A DNA stretch of 64,000 nucleotides from Stenotrophomonas nematodicola. Lineage in GTDB: Bacteria > Pseudomonadota > Gammaproteobacteria > Xanthomonadales > Xanthomonadaceae. The notes under the pieces were generated by a model. It had not been told where the DNA came from. It ran no database searches and saw only the letters and a program-made list of their open reading frames with translations. Both the position numbers and the translations under genes were made by a program. Shown here in pieces: positions 29,467-38,211 of this stretch; within the stretch, counting starts at the first letter, position 1, and every line of letters begins with the position of its first letter. The stretch covers positions 1 through 64,000 of the forward strand of contig NZ_WIAY01000008.1 of assembly GCF_009467805.1 (NCBI RefSeq). The letters run 5' to 3'.

Positions 29467-30642
29467 ATGACCGCCGATGTCCACACCCCCCTGAGCCGCT
29501 GGCAGGTGCTGCTGATGGCCTTTGCCACGGGCGTGGCGGTGGCCAGCAACTACTACGCCCAGCCACTGCTGCACACCATCGCCAGTGAGTTCGGGGTGTC
29601 GTTCGGGCGCGCCGGGATGCTGGTGACGGCCGCGCAGTTGAGCTATGGCCTGGGCGTGGTGCTGCTGGTGCCGCTGGGCGACATGTTCGAGCGGCGGCGG
29701 TTGATCGTGGTGATGTCGCTGTTGTCGGCGGCCGGGCTGGTGGTGAGCGCAGTGAGCCATACGTTTGTCTGGCTGGTGGTGGGTACGGCGATCACCGGCC
29801 TGTTCTCGGTGGTGGCGCAGGTGCTGGTCCCGTTCGCGGCAACGCTGGCGCGGCCGGAAGAGCGTGGCCGGGTGGTGGGCACGGTGATGAGCGGGCTGCT
29901 GCTGGGCATCCTGCTGGCACGCACGGTGGCCGGCGCACTGTCGTCGCTGGGCGACTGGCGCTGGGTGTACTGGATGGCGGCGGGCACGCTGGTGCTCACC
30001 ACGTGGGTGCTGTATCGCGTGCTGCCGCGCTTCCATCAGCACGCGGGCCTGGGCTATGGCGCGCTGCTGCGCTCGATCGGCACGCTGTTCGTGGAGGAGC
30101 CGGTGTTCCGCCTGCGCACACTGCTCGGCGCGCTGAGCTTTGCGATGTTCGCGATGTTCTGGACACCACTGGCCTTCCTGCTGGCGGGTGCGCCGTACCA
30201 CTACAGCGATGCGACGATCGGGCTGTTCGGCCTGGTGGGCGCGGCGGGTACGTTGGCGGCAGGCGTGGCAGGCCGGATGGCCGACCGTGGCAAGGCGGCC
30301 CTGGCGACGACGCTGGCGCTGGTGCTGCTGGCCGCGTCGTGGCTGCCGCTGGGCTTCTCGACGCAGTCGCTGGTGGCGCTGGTGGTGGGCGTGCTGCTGC
30401 TGGACCTGGCGGCGCAACTGCTGCACGTGAGCAACCAGAACGTGGTGTTCGCGTTGCGCCCGGAGGCGCGCAACCGGCTCAACGCGGGCTACATGACCGG
30501 GTACTTCATCGGCGGTTCGGTGGGCTCGCTGGTGTCGGCGCAGGTATACGGCGCATACGGGTGGACCGGCGTGTGCGTGACCGGCGCCGGTGTGGCGGCG
30601 ATGGCGATGGCGGTATGGGCGATGGCCCGCGGGCGCGGGTAG
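29467..30642 (+). CDS. MFS transporter (YnfM/YgaY-like)
   Basis: This 12-segment major facilitator of 391 residues has the MFS signature loop between helices 2 and 3 (PLGDMFERRRLI) and the N-terminal VASNYYAQPLLHTIA seen in YgaY/YnfM-like drug and metabolite exporters. The substrate is unknown; control by the divergent LysR protein is likely. The TAG stop (30640-30642) lies within the GTAG head of a REP-like element. Confidence 0.85.
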   Translation: MTADVHTPLSRWQVLLMAFATGVAVASNYYAQPLLHTIASEFGVSFGRAGMLVTAAQLSYGLGVVLLVPLGDMFERRRLIVVMSLLSAAGLVVSAVSHTFVWLVVGTAITGLFSVVAQVLVPFAATLARPEERGRVVGTVMSGLLLGILLARTVAGALSSLGDWRWVYWMAAGTLVLTTWVLYRVLPRFHQHAGLGYGALLRSIGTLFVEEPVFRLRTLLGALSFAMFAMFWTPLAFLLAGAPYHYSDATIGLFGLVGAAGTLAAGVAGRMADRGKAALATTLALVLLAASWLPLGFSTQSLVALVVGVLLLDLAAQLLHVSNQNVVFALRPEARNRLNAGYMTGYFIGGSVGSLVSAQVYGAYGWTGVCVTGAGVAAMAMAVWAMARGRG

Positions 30643-30680
30643 CACCCGAGGGCAGCAGCCGACCCACGGTCGGCGCTGCC
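30639..30680 (+). repeat. SMAG-like element at the MFS gene 3' end
   Basis: A GTAG head (30639-30642) contains the TAG stop of the MFS gene. Ten bases further on, an imperfect hairpin GGCAGC-A-GCCGACC / GGTCGGC-G-CTGCC follows. The head-to-stem distance is longer than in the compact SMAG units elsewhere in the window, so it may be a variant subfamily. It also sits just beyond the stop of the convergent porin gene. Confidence 0.6.
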
Positions 30681-30688
30681 TGTTGGTG

Positions 30689-31393
30689 TCAGAAGGTGGT
30701 CTGCAGCGCGAACTCGACGCGGGAGCCGGCGTTGCCGGGGAACAGGCGTTGGGCGGCGCGGTCGGTGTCGTGCGCGGTCAGGCGCAGCTCCCACGGGCCG
30801 TGGACGCGCCAGACGGCGCTGAGCTGGCCATGCAGGTAGTCATCGCTCTGTGCGCTGTCGAGCCAATAGTGGCCGATGGCACCTTCAAGCCGCCACGCCT
30901 CGCCCAGCGGCAGGCGTGCGCCGAGCTGGGCATACGTGCCCCCGTGGCCGCCGGCCAATGCGTTGTCCGATACGCCCACCTGCAGCCAGTAGCGCTGCTG
31001 CCAGGTCAGCGTGCCGTTGAGCTCGGTCCAGTCCAGGTCCACGTTGGCCGACGGGTACAGGTAGCGGGTCAGGTTGACGTCCACCGCCCAGTCGTCGGCC
31101 ACGGCACCGCTCCACCCGGCCACCAGATCGAATTCGCTGCGTGCACCGTTGTCGGGCTGGAACGACACGCCCGAGCCCCAGGCCGAGGCATACCAGCCGC
31201 GCGAACTGGTCAGCTTCACGCCGGCCTGCGCCGCCGGATCGCCATCGCTCTGCGAACTGCCGCGCCAGACGTAATCGGAGGTCAGGCTGGCGTTGCCCTC
31301 CACTGCGGCCGCCGCCGCACCACTCATCGCCAGGCCCACCAGCAGGCCGCTGCAGCAGCGCACCAGGCGCCCTTTCACTTGTTCAACCACCAC
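30689..31393 (-). CDS. TorF-family putative porin (Gcw_chp)
   Basis: This outer-membrane beta-barrel has 234 residues with a signal peptide (GLLVGLAMSGAAAAA) and the Gcw_chp/TorF N-terminal signature NASLTSDYVWRGSSQSDGDPAAQ. Alternating aromatic strands follow, and it ends in Phe (LQTTF), the usual barrel-assembly signal. The family is a poorly characterised porin group common in Xanthomonadaceae. GTG at 31393 was chosen because GGAGTGG lies just upstream; the longer frame from 31486 begins with an Arg-rich stretch unlike a signal peptide. Confidence 0.82.
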   Translation of the reverse strand: MVVEQVKGRLVRCCSGLLVGLAMSGAAAAAVEGNASLTSDYVWRGSSQSDGDPAAQAGVKLTSSRGWYASAWGSGVSFQPDNGARSEFDLVAGWSGAVADDWAVDVNLTRYLYPSANVDLDWTELNGTLTWQQRYWLQVGVSDNALAGGHGGTYAQLGARLPLGEAWRLEGAIGHYWLDSAQSDDYLHGQLSAVWRVHGPWELRLTAHDTDRAAQRLFPGNAGSRVEFALQTTF

Positions 31394-31567
31394 GTTTCCA
31401 CTCCAGGGACGGCGGCGCCGTCGAGGCGTGCAGTGTTCCCGGGGCGGCCGTAAAGCCGCTATGGCGCACCGGCCGGATCGGCGCAAAATCGCTGTAAATC
31501 CTCTGTTTCGGGATGGCGCGAGGGGCGCGCGGTATCATGGCCGCTCCGACCTGCTGCGAGTAATCAC

Positions 31568-31957
31568 GTGGACGCGATCCTGACCCCGGTATCGATTGGC
31601 GAGCTGATCGACAAGATCACCATCCTGGAAATCAAGGCCGAGCGCATCACCGATGCGGCCAAGAACGCCAACGTGCGCCTGGAACTGGAGGGGCTGTTGC
31701 CGCTGTGGCAGGAACTGCTGGCCGCGCAGCCGGGCCTGGAGGCGCTGAAGTCGGCGCTGAAAGTGATCAATGCCCGCATGTGGGACATCCAGGACCAGCT
31801 CCGCGACAAGGAAGCGGCCCAGGACTTCGATGCGGTGTTCATCCAGCTCGCGCGCGGTGTTTACGGCACCAATGGTGAACGCGTCAAAGTGAAGAACGAG
31901 ATCAACCGCATCGCCGGCTCGCAGCTGGTCGAGGAAAAGCAGTACCAGGGCGAGTAG
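31568..31957 (+). CDS. DUF6165 family protein (GTG start)
   Basis: This soluble, mostly helical protein of 129 residues (PVSIGELIDKITILEIKAERI, then MWDIQDQLRDKEAAQDF) matches the DUF6165 pattern seen in many proteobacteria, sometimes next to surface-polysaccharide genes. The function is unknown. Translation starts at GTG. Its TAG stop (31955-31957) is the GTAG head of a SMAG-like palindrome shared with the convergent GntR gene. Confidence 0.8.
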   Translation: MDAILTPVSIGELIDKITILEIKAERITDAAKNANVRLELEGLLPLWQELLAAQPGLEALKSALKVINARMWDIQDQLRDKEAAQDFDAVFIQLARGVYGTNGERVKVKNEINRIAGSQLVEEKQYQGE

Positions 31958-31982
31958 ACCCTCGGCCCGACGCCGGGCCTAC
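31954..31982. repeat. SMAG-like palindrome shared by two convergent genes
   Basis: A GTAG on the plus strand (31954-31957) and a GTAG on the minus strand (31982-31979) flank the stem-loop GGCCC-GAC-GCCGGGCC. The plus-strand TAG is the stop of the DUF6165 gene and the minus-strand TAG is the stop of the GntR-family gene. The 29-base element therefore fills the entire gap and ends both reading frames. Confidence 0.7.
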
Positions 31983-32725
31983 AGCCCGGTGGCGGCCATG
32001 AAGCGTTCGCGATCCTGCTGGGTACGCCGCCGGATCTCGGCGAGCGCCTCGTTCTCGGTGGCTTCCAGCATCGACTCGAACAGCCGCTGGAAGTGGTTGC
32101 GCATGGCCAGCCGGGCCGCAGCCGGGTCGCGCTGGCGCAGGGCGTCGAGAATGGCGGTGTGTTCTTCGTCGCGGGTGTCGTCGTCGTTGTGGCAGACGTT
32201 GGCATAGACCTGCTTGACGCGCGGCAGCTCGTTGCGCATCCGCCAGATCAACTGCACGCAATGCTCCACCACCGGGTTGCCGGCGATGCGGGCGATGGAC
32301 AGGTGGAACTGCCGGTCGGCCTCGCTGGCGGCGGCCTCGCCCGAAGCCGGGTCGACCATCGCGGCGATCAGGCCGGCCAGATCCTGCAGTTCCTCATCGG
32401 TGATGCGGCTGGCCGCCATCGCCGCCGCTTCGGCCTCGATCACCGCGCGGGCGGCGGTGAGGTCGAAGGCCGAGACATCCGGCAATGCGCCCGGTGCCTG
32501 CGACGGACGGGCCTTCACATAGACGCCCGAGCCGGTCTTGATGGTGATCAGCCCCTGCGCTTCCAGCGCGATTTCCGCCTCGCGCACCGTCACCCGGCTG
32601 ACGCCCAGGCGTTCGGCCAGGTCGCGTTCGCCCGGCAGGCGCGAGCCCGGCGGGAATTCGCCTTTCTCGATCAGCGCGACGATTTCGGCGGCAATGGACT
32701 GGTACAGACGGGGTTCGGACATCAT
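31979..32725 (-). CDS. GntR-family (FCD domain) regulator, probable repressor of the alginate locus
   Basis: This 248-residue regulator has an N-terminal GntR winged helix (LPGERDLAERLGVSRVTVREAEIALEAQGLITIKTGSGVYV) and an all-helical C-terminal FCD ligand-binding domain with Asp/His metal-site residues. It resembles UxuR/ExuR-type uronate regulators. It lies next to the TonB receptor of the alginate locus, on the same strand. Uronate-derived sugar acids would be the expected effector, with repression relieved when alginate is degraded. Start at the double Met (MMSEPRLYQSIA); a longer frame to 32761 is possible. Confidence 0.85.
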   Translation of the reverse strand: MMSEPRLYQSIAAEIVALIEKGEFPPGSRLPGERDLAERLGVSRVTVREAEIALEAQGLITIKTGSGVYVKARPSQAPGALPDVSAFDLTAARAVIEAEAAAMAASRITDEELQDLAGLIAAMVDPASGEAAASEADRQFHLSIARIAGNPVVEHCVQLIWRMRNELPRVKQVYANVCHNDDDTRDEEHTAILDALRQRDPAAARLAMRNHFQRLFESMLEATENEALAEIRRRTQQDRERFMAATGL

Positions 32726-32812
32726 CAAAGGCCTGGCTGACAGGTGGCTGGGGACCGACACGCGGGCCGCGCCCTCAGAGAGCGGCGCGGTCCTGGAACC
32801 GCGCCACTGACC

Positions 32813-35704
32813 TCAGAAGCGGTAGCGCACCCCCAGATAATAGCGCCGCCCGTAGGTGGTGTACTCGCGGAAGCTGCCGAGGATGGGCATATCCGACACC
32901 CGCGGCTCGTCGGTGAGGTTGCTGGCCGACAGCGATACCGACAGGTGCTTGTTCACCTTGTAGGTGGCGCGGAAGTCCAGCGCGCCATTGTCCCGCACGT
33001 AGCGGTTCTGCGACGGGTCGCCGACGAACTGCTGGTAGTAGTCCGAGCGGTACTTGTAGATCGCCTGCAGATCCAGCTTGCCCAGACCCCAGTAAACCTG
33101 CGCCGACGCCACATGCCTGGACAGGCCGAAGATGTTGGCCGGCTCGACGATACCCGGGGTGACCACCCCGGTGGCGGGGTTGGTGGACTCGCCCAGTCGC
33201 AGGTCTTCGGTCCTGAAGTTGGAATCGGCATAGTTGTAGCTGGCCTTCACACCCAGCCCGGAGAAGATGCCCGGCAGGTAGGAGAAGCTGTGCGAGGCGG
33301 TGAACTCCACGCCGAACAGATCGCTCTTCTGGTCGCTGGTGGCCAGCTGTTCCACCGGCACGGTCACGCGCTGGCCGTCGATGTCGAAGGTCTCATCGAC
33401 GATCACCGGCATCGAGCCGCCGTTGAACTGCTTGTAGTACACCGCCGTGGACACCATCGTGTCCGCATTGGCGTACCACTCCAGCGACACGTCGGCATTC
33501 CACGACATCAGCGGCGTGGCGCGCGGGTTGCCGGTGGCGGTGATGCTGCGCAGCGCGTCGGCGACGCTGCTGAATTCGGCGTCCACTTCGCCCAGGTTGA
33601 ACGTGCGGCCGAAGCCTTCGGCGGCCAGGTCCGGGCGCGACATCGCCCGGTAGGCACCCACGCGCAGCAGCAGGTCCGGGTGCAGTTCGAAGGCGGCATT
33701 GAAGCTGGGCAGCCACTCGGTATTGCTGGACTTGAGCACCTGCGAGGTGAAATCGCCGGTGGGCTGCAGGGTCACGGTGCCATCGGGGTTGTTGACCACG
33801 TCCAGGCCGCTGCGCAGTCCCACCGAACGCACCTCGGTACGCACCCCGCGCACGCCGATGTTGCCGGTGACCGGCAGGCCGAACCACTCGGCGCTGTAGT
33901 CGCCCATCAGGTACAGCGCGCTGGTTTTCTCGGTCACATCGTTGTTGGCCGGGTTGCGCAGGTCGGCGCTCAGGCCGGTGTCGTCCTGGCCGGTGAAGGC
34001 CTTGAACAGGCAGCGGCTGTCGAAGCTGGCCCAGCGGTCGATGGTGTTGCCGCTGGCATTGGCCAGGAAGTCGTCCTGCGGGAAGTCCTGGCGGCAGGCG
34101 AGGTTCGCGGCGCGGATCGCGGCGACATTGGTGGTGGTCACGTCCACCGTGTCGGTGTAGTCGGTGTAGGTCGCCTCGGAGCGGCGCAGGCCACCCTTGA
34201 TCGCGGTGAAGAAGCCGCTTTCCGGGGTGAACGCGGCATCGAAGCGGCCGGCGCGGATGGTGTGTTCGCGATGCTGCTGGCGGCGGCGCACCAGGGCCGA
34301 GTCGGTGAAGTTGTCCGGGTTGTTCACATCGAACGCCGGGTCCAGGGTGATGCTCGGCACATCGCCGCTGTAGTCGTAGGTGTAGTCCACATAACGCGTG
34401 TTCTTGATGCCACCCACCGGCTTGCCGTTGACGTCGGTGCGGCCGGCGCGCAGGCGGGTGGAGCGTTCGATCTGGTCGCGGCGCGTGTTGGAGTAGGACA
34501 GGTCGGTGGAGAGCGTCCACGCCGGGGTCGGCCGGAAGATCACGTTGAGGCCGCCGCCGGTGTACTCCTCTTTGCGCTCCAGGAAGTTGCCGGTGGAATC
34601 GACCGTGGTGCTGCCGGTGTGGTGCAGCAGCGCGCCGTCGTCACTGACCACGCGGTTGTTGAGGTTGCGCATCATCGAGGACAGCGACAGGTCCGAGCGG
34701 TCTTCGGTGTAGTCGCGCTTGGAGAACTGGTAGTCCAGGTTCACCTCGACCGCATCGTTGGGCCGCCACTGCAGCGCGGCGAACTGCGAGTCGCGCTTGT
34801 CGTGCTCGATGAACTGGCGGTAGATGCGGCTGCCGGGCACCAGGTAGTACGGCACGCCGTTGGCCACCTGGTTGCCGTTGACCTGGGTGCAGTTGCGGGT
34901 AGCGCCCACCACTTCGCGGCCATCGCAGGCCACCCAGGTGGAACTGCTGGAGAGCATTTCTTCCGGGTTGCTGCCTTCCAGCGCCTGCACGCCGATGGAC
35001 ACGCCGAGCTTGCCCGCTGCGCCCATGTCGAACTGGTCGATGTAGCTGGCCGTGCCGCGCCAGCCCACACCGTCCTTGTCCTTGAGCCGGTCGTCGTACT
35101 CCTGCCATGTGCCGCGGCCATCCACCTGGAAGGTGCGCTTGCCGTACTCCAGCGGTTTGACCGTTTCCATGTTGACCGTACCGGCCACGCCGCCTTCGAC
35201 GAAGTCGGCGCGCTGGGTCTTGTAGATGGCCACGGTGTTGATCAGTTCGGACGGGAACTGGTTGAAGTTCACCGAGCGGTCGCCGCTGCCGTTGGTCGCC
35301 TCGCGGCCATTGAAGGTGGACGAGCCGAGGAACGGCCCCAGCCCGCGGATCGAAATTTCCGACGCGCCGCCCTTCTCGCGGTGCGTGGAGGCGCCGGTGA
35401 TGGTTTCGATGGCCTCACCGATCGACAGCGCGGGCAGGTCGCCGATGTCCTCGGCCGCCAGCACATCGGAGACCACGGTCTCCTCGCGCTTCTTGTCGAT
35501 CGAGGTCTGGATCGTGCCGCGGATGCCCGTCACCTGGACCTGGTCCAGGGTGGTGGCCTGCGCCGGCGGGGTCGCCGGGGCATCGGCATCCTGTGCGCGG
35601 GCCAGCGGCAGGGCCGCGGTGGCGCACAGGGCGTAGAGCAGTGCGCCATGCAGCGCGGTGTGGCGAAGGCCTCGTGGCGAGGCCGTACGGCGGTCATGCA
35701 ACAT
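32813..35704 (-). CDS. TonB-dependent receptor, probable alginate-oligomer uptake
   Basis: This outer-membrane receptor of 963 residues has a signal peptide (ALLYALCATAALPLARAQ), a TonB box-like segment and plug domain (LDQVQVTGIRGTIQTSI, then SIGEAIETITGASTHREKGG and NGREATNGSGDRSV), and a long barrel ending in YYLGVRYRF with a terminal Phe. It belongs to the carbohydrate-scavenging receptors abundant in Xanthomonadaceae. Placement beside two alginate lyases and a GntR regulator makes alginate oligosaccharides the likely cargo. The start MLHDRRTAS follows GGGAGG; an upstream ATG at 35758 lies within the promoter. Confidence 0.88.
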   Translation of the reverse strand: MLHDRRTASPRGLRHTALHGALLYALCATAALPLARAQDADAPATPPAQATTLDQVQVTGIRGTIQTSIDKKREETVVSDVLAAEDIGDLPALSIGEAIETITGASTHREKGGASEISIRGLGPFLGSSTFNGREATNGSGDRSVNFNQFPSELINTVAIYKTQRADFVEGGVAGTVNMETVKPLEYGKRTFQVDGRGTWQEYDDRLKDKDGVGWRGTASYIDQFDMGAAGKLGVSIGVQALEGSNPEEMLSSSSTWVACDGREVVGATRNCTQVNGNQVANGVPYYLVPGSRIYRQFIEHDKRDSQFAALQWRPNDAVEVNLDYQFSKRDYTEDRSDLSLSSMMRNLNNRVVSDDGALLHHTGSTTVDSTGNFLERKEEYTGGGLNVIFRPTPAWTLSTDLSYSNTRRDQIERSTRLRAGRTDVNGKPVGGIKNTRYVDYTYDYSGDVPSITLDPAFDVNNPDNFTDSALVRRRQQHREHTIRAGRFDAAFTPESGFFTAIKGGLRRSEATYTDYTDTVDVTTTNVAAIRAANLACRQDFPQDDFLANASGNTIDRWASFDSRCLFKAFTGQDDTGLSADLRNPANNDVTEKTSALYLMGDYSAEWFGLPVTGNIGVRGVRTEVRSVGLRSGLDVVNNPDGTVTLQPTGDFTSQVLKSSNTEWLPSFNAAFELHPDLLLRVGAYRAMSRPDLAAEGFGRTFNLGEVDAEFSSVADALRSITATGNPRATPLMSWNADVSLEWYANADTMVSTAVYYKQFNGGSMPVIVDETFDIDGQRVTVPVEQLATSDQKSDLFGVEFTASHSFSYLPGIFSGLGVKASYNYADSNFRTEDLRLGESTNPATGVVTPGIVEPANIFGLSRHVASAQVYWGLGKLDLQAIYKYRSDYYQQFVGDPSQNRYVRDNGALDFRATYKVNKHLSVSLSASNLTDEPRVSDMPILGSFREYTTYGRRYYLGVRYRF

Positions 35705-35754
35705 CGTGATCTCCCTCCCAGGATGGATCGTCCGACTACACGGATTCGATCCGG

Positions 35755-35792
35755 ACAATTCACGGTTGCTGGACCAATGTCAATGAATTGGT
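35755..35792 (-). promoter_or_regulatory. Receptor promoter with overlapping inverted-repeat operator
   Basis: On the minus strand, a consensus TTGACA -35 (35778-35783), a 17-base spacer and a weak AATTGT -10 (35755-35760) lie about 50 bases upstream of the receptor start. The inverted repeat ACCAAT-N8-ATTGGT (35773-35792) overlaps the -35. GntR-FCD regulators of the UxuR type recognise TTGGT-centred palindromes, so this is a plausible operator for the neighbouring repressor. Confidence 0.55.
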
Positions 35793-35909
35793 ACTAAAGT
35801 CTACCCCTGTGATCCACCCAGACCACTTTGGCGACATTTAATGTGCGGATGCAGCAGAAATATGCGCAACAGGCCAACCACATGCACCTAAAGTGGTATG
35901 CAATTGTGG

Positions 35910-35940
35910 TTGACGTGCGCCACGCGAGACCTGTTACGAT
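35910..35940 (+). promoter_or_regulatory. Candidate promoter of the alginate lyase operon
   Basis: TTGACG (35910-35915) and TACGAT (35935-35940) are spaced by 19 bases, longer than ideal. Upstream, AAAGTGGTA (35890-35898) and AACCAC / GTGGTT (35876-35881, 35906-35911) form half-sites similar to the inverted repeat at the receptor promoter. One regulator could therefore cover both divergent units. Confidence 0.38.
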
Positions 35941-35985
35941 CCGGACTCGCGTTGGACGCCACGGTTGATCTGGGAGGGTAAGCCT

Positions 35986-38211
35986 GTGACTTTGCACCAT
36001 TCGCATGCGCCACGGGCGCTGCGCCCGCTTGCGGCGACATTGGCCACAGGCCTGCTGCTCGGCGCCCTGCCAGCGGTCGCGGCAGATCATCTGGTCCACG
36101 ACGCCGCCGGCTATGCGCAGGTGGCCGGCCGGCTGCAGCCGGGTGATACCGTGATCCTGGCCAACGGCGTCTGGCGTGATATTGACCTGTTGCTGCGCGG
36201 AACCGGCAAAATTGGTCAACCAATTAGATTGACGGCACAGACGCCGGGCCAGGTGATCCTCAGCGGCCAGTCGCAGCTCCGGCTTGCCGGCGCGTACCTG
36301 GAGGTGTCCAACCTGGTGTTCCGCGATGGCTGGGCGCCGGGTGGCGAGGTGGTCTCCTTCCGCGCCTCGTCGAAGGAGTGGGCCAACCACAGCCGGGTGA
36401 CCGGGGTGGTGATCGACCGCTACAACAAGCCGGACCGTCAGCAGTCGGACAACTGGGTGGGGATGTACGGCCAGCACAACCGCTTCGACCACAACCAGCT
36501 GGTGGGCAAGACCAATGCCGGCACCACCCTCGTGGTGGTGCGCAACGCCACCAGCGGCCTCGACAACCGCCACCGCATCGACCACAACTGGTTCGGCCCG
36601 CGCCCCAACCTGGGCAGCAACGGCGGGGAAACCCTGCGCGTGGGCACCAGCCACGATTCGCAGTCCGATTCGCACACGGTGGTGGAGAACAACTGGTTCG
36701 ACCACTGCGACGGCGAGGTGGAGATCGTCTCCAACAAGTCCGGCGGCAACCTGTACCGCGGCAACGTGTTCTTCGCGTCGCGCGGCTCGATGGTGCTGCG
36801 CCACGGCCACGGCAACGTGGTGGAGCGCAATGTGTTCCTGGGCAACAACAAGGCGCATACCGGCGGCGTGCGGGTGATCAACCGCGGCCAGATCGTGCGC
36901 GACAACTATTTCGAAAACCTGGCCGGCGACAACTTCGCCGCCGCGCTGGCAGTGATGGCCGGCACCCGCGACGCGCCGCTGAACCGCTACGAGCAGGTGG
37001 CCGATGCGGTGATCGAGCGCAACAGTTTCATCAACGTGCGCCAGCTGTTCCTGGGTGCCGGGCTGGATGACGAGCGCAACGCGATGCCGGTCAACAGCCG
37101 CATGACGGCCAACCTGTTCATCGGAGACGGCAAGCAGACCCTGCTGCGCAGCCAGGGCGACCTGTCGGGCATCGCCTTCAGCGCCAACGTGCAGAGCCCC
37201 GCCGTTTCGGACGGCTTCCCGGGCGGGGTGAGCGCGGCCAACGTGACCCTGCAGCGCGCGCCCAACGGCCTGCAGTACCCGGTGGACCCCATCGCTGCCG
37301 GTGCACCGCGCGACCTGGCACCGATCGCCCGCGACCAGGTCGGGGTGGCGTGGTACCCGAAGGCGCTGGACACCACCGCACTGGGCAGCGGCAGCCTGCG
37401 CCAGGTGGCGCCGGGCGAGGACACCCTCACCCGCGCCATCGCGGCCAGCGCACCGGGCGACCGCCTGCAGCTGCAGCGCGGCCAGTACCGGGTGGACCAG
37501 GTGCTGGGCGTGAACCACCCGCTGAGCGTGATTGGACCGGCGCGCGGCCAGGCGCGCCTGCAGTTCACCCGCCCCTCCCTGTTCGAGATCCGTGCCGGTG
37601 GCTCGCTGAAGTTGTCGCGACTGGACATCGACGGCGCACTCGCCCCGGACACCGCCGGCAATGCGGTGGTCCGCATCGCCCCGGGCAGCCAGGCGTTCAA
37701 CTACACCCTGCTGATCGAGGACAGCCGCATCCACGGGCTCACCGCCAACAAGGCGTTCGATGTGGTCAATGCCGGCAAAGGCAGCCTCGCCGCGCGCATC
37801 GGCATCAGCAACACCACGGTGGACGACATCAGCGGCAGCGTGATCGCCGCCGCCGCCGAAACCGATGACCTGGGCACCTACAACGCCGAACAGGTGGACA
37901 TCGTCGATTCGCGCTTCACCCGCATCGGCGGGCCGCTGCTGGACCTGTATCGCGGCGGCACCGACGAGAGCACCTTCGGCCCCTCCCTGCGTGTGCAGGG
38001 CAACCAGCTGCAGGCCGTAGGCGTGGCCGACGACACCAGCCTGCGCCTGCATGGCGTGCAGCAGGCCACCCTGGTGGACAACCAGTTCGCGCACAGCGGC
38101 CGCGTGCGCTTCAGCCACCGCGTGGGCGAACCCCGCCTGCGCGTGCGCAACAACGTGCTTACCGCCACGGCGGCAATGCAGTCCGATACTCCTGCCGAGA
38201 CCCTGCCATGA
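35986..38211 (+). CDS. Alginate lyase, polysaccharide lyase family 6
   Basis: This is a secreted or periplasmic alginate/poly-uronate lyase that cleaves by beta-elimination. The 741-residue protein has a signal peptide (LATGLLLGALPAVAA) and two parallel beta-helix domains, as in the long two-domain PL6 enzymes. Lys251 (in IVSNKSGGN) and Arg272 (in MVLRHGHG) are 21 residues apart, the spacing of the catalytic Lys/Arg pair in characterised PL6 lyases such as AlyGC. The GTG at 35986 was chosen for the GGGAGGG seven bases before it; an in-frame ATG at 35965 is possible. It overlaps the PL17 gene by 4 bases. Confidence 0.9.
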   Translation: MTLHHSHAPRALRPLAATLATGLLLGALPAVAADHLVHDAAGYAQVAGRLQPGDTVILANGVWRDIDLLLRGTGKIGQPIRLTAQTPGQVILSGQSQLRLAGAYLEVSNLVFRDGWAPGGEVVSFRASSKEWANHSRVTGVVIDRYNKPDRQQSDNWVGMYGQHNRFDHNQLVGKTNAGTTLVVVRNATSGLDNRHRIDHNWFGPRPNLGSNGGETLRVGTSHDSQSDSHTVVENNWFDHCDGEVEIVSNKSGGNLYRGNVFFASRGSMVLRHGHGNVVERNVFLGNNKAHTGGVRVINRGQIVRDNYFENLAGDNFAAALAVMAGTRDAPLNRYEQVADAVIERNSFINVRQLFLGAGLDDERNAMPVNSRMTANLFIGDGKQTLLRSQGDLSGIAFSANVQSPAVSDGFPGGVSAANVTLQRAPNGLQYPVDPIAAGAPRDLAPIARDQVGVAWYPKALDTTALGSGSLRQVAPGEDTLTRAIAASAPGDRLQLQRGQYRVDQVLGVNHPLSVIGPARGQARLQFTRPSLFEIRAGGSLKLSRLDIDGALAPDTAGNAVVRIAPGSQAFNYTLLIEDSRIHGLTANKAFDVVNAGKGSLAARIGISNTTVDDISGSVIAAAAETDDLGTYNAEQVDIVDSRFTRIGGPLLDLYRGGTDESTFGPSLRVQGNQLQAVGVADDTSLRLHGVQQATLVDNQFAHSGRVRFSHRVGEPRLRVRNNVLTATAAMQSDTPAETLP

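Noticed and set aside
32744..35797. 1017-residue plus-strand open frame antisense to the TonB receptor gene
   Set aside because: It is a mirror of the receptor's high-GC codon pattern (Gly/Ala/Val/His/Arg rich, no domains) and runs over the whole receptor gene, which has clear plug and barrel features.
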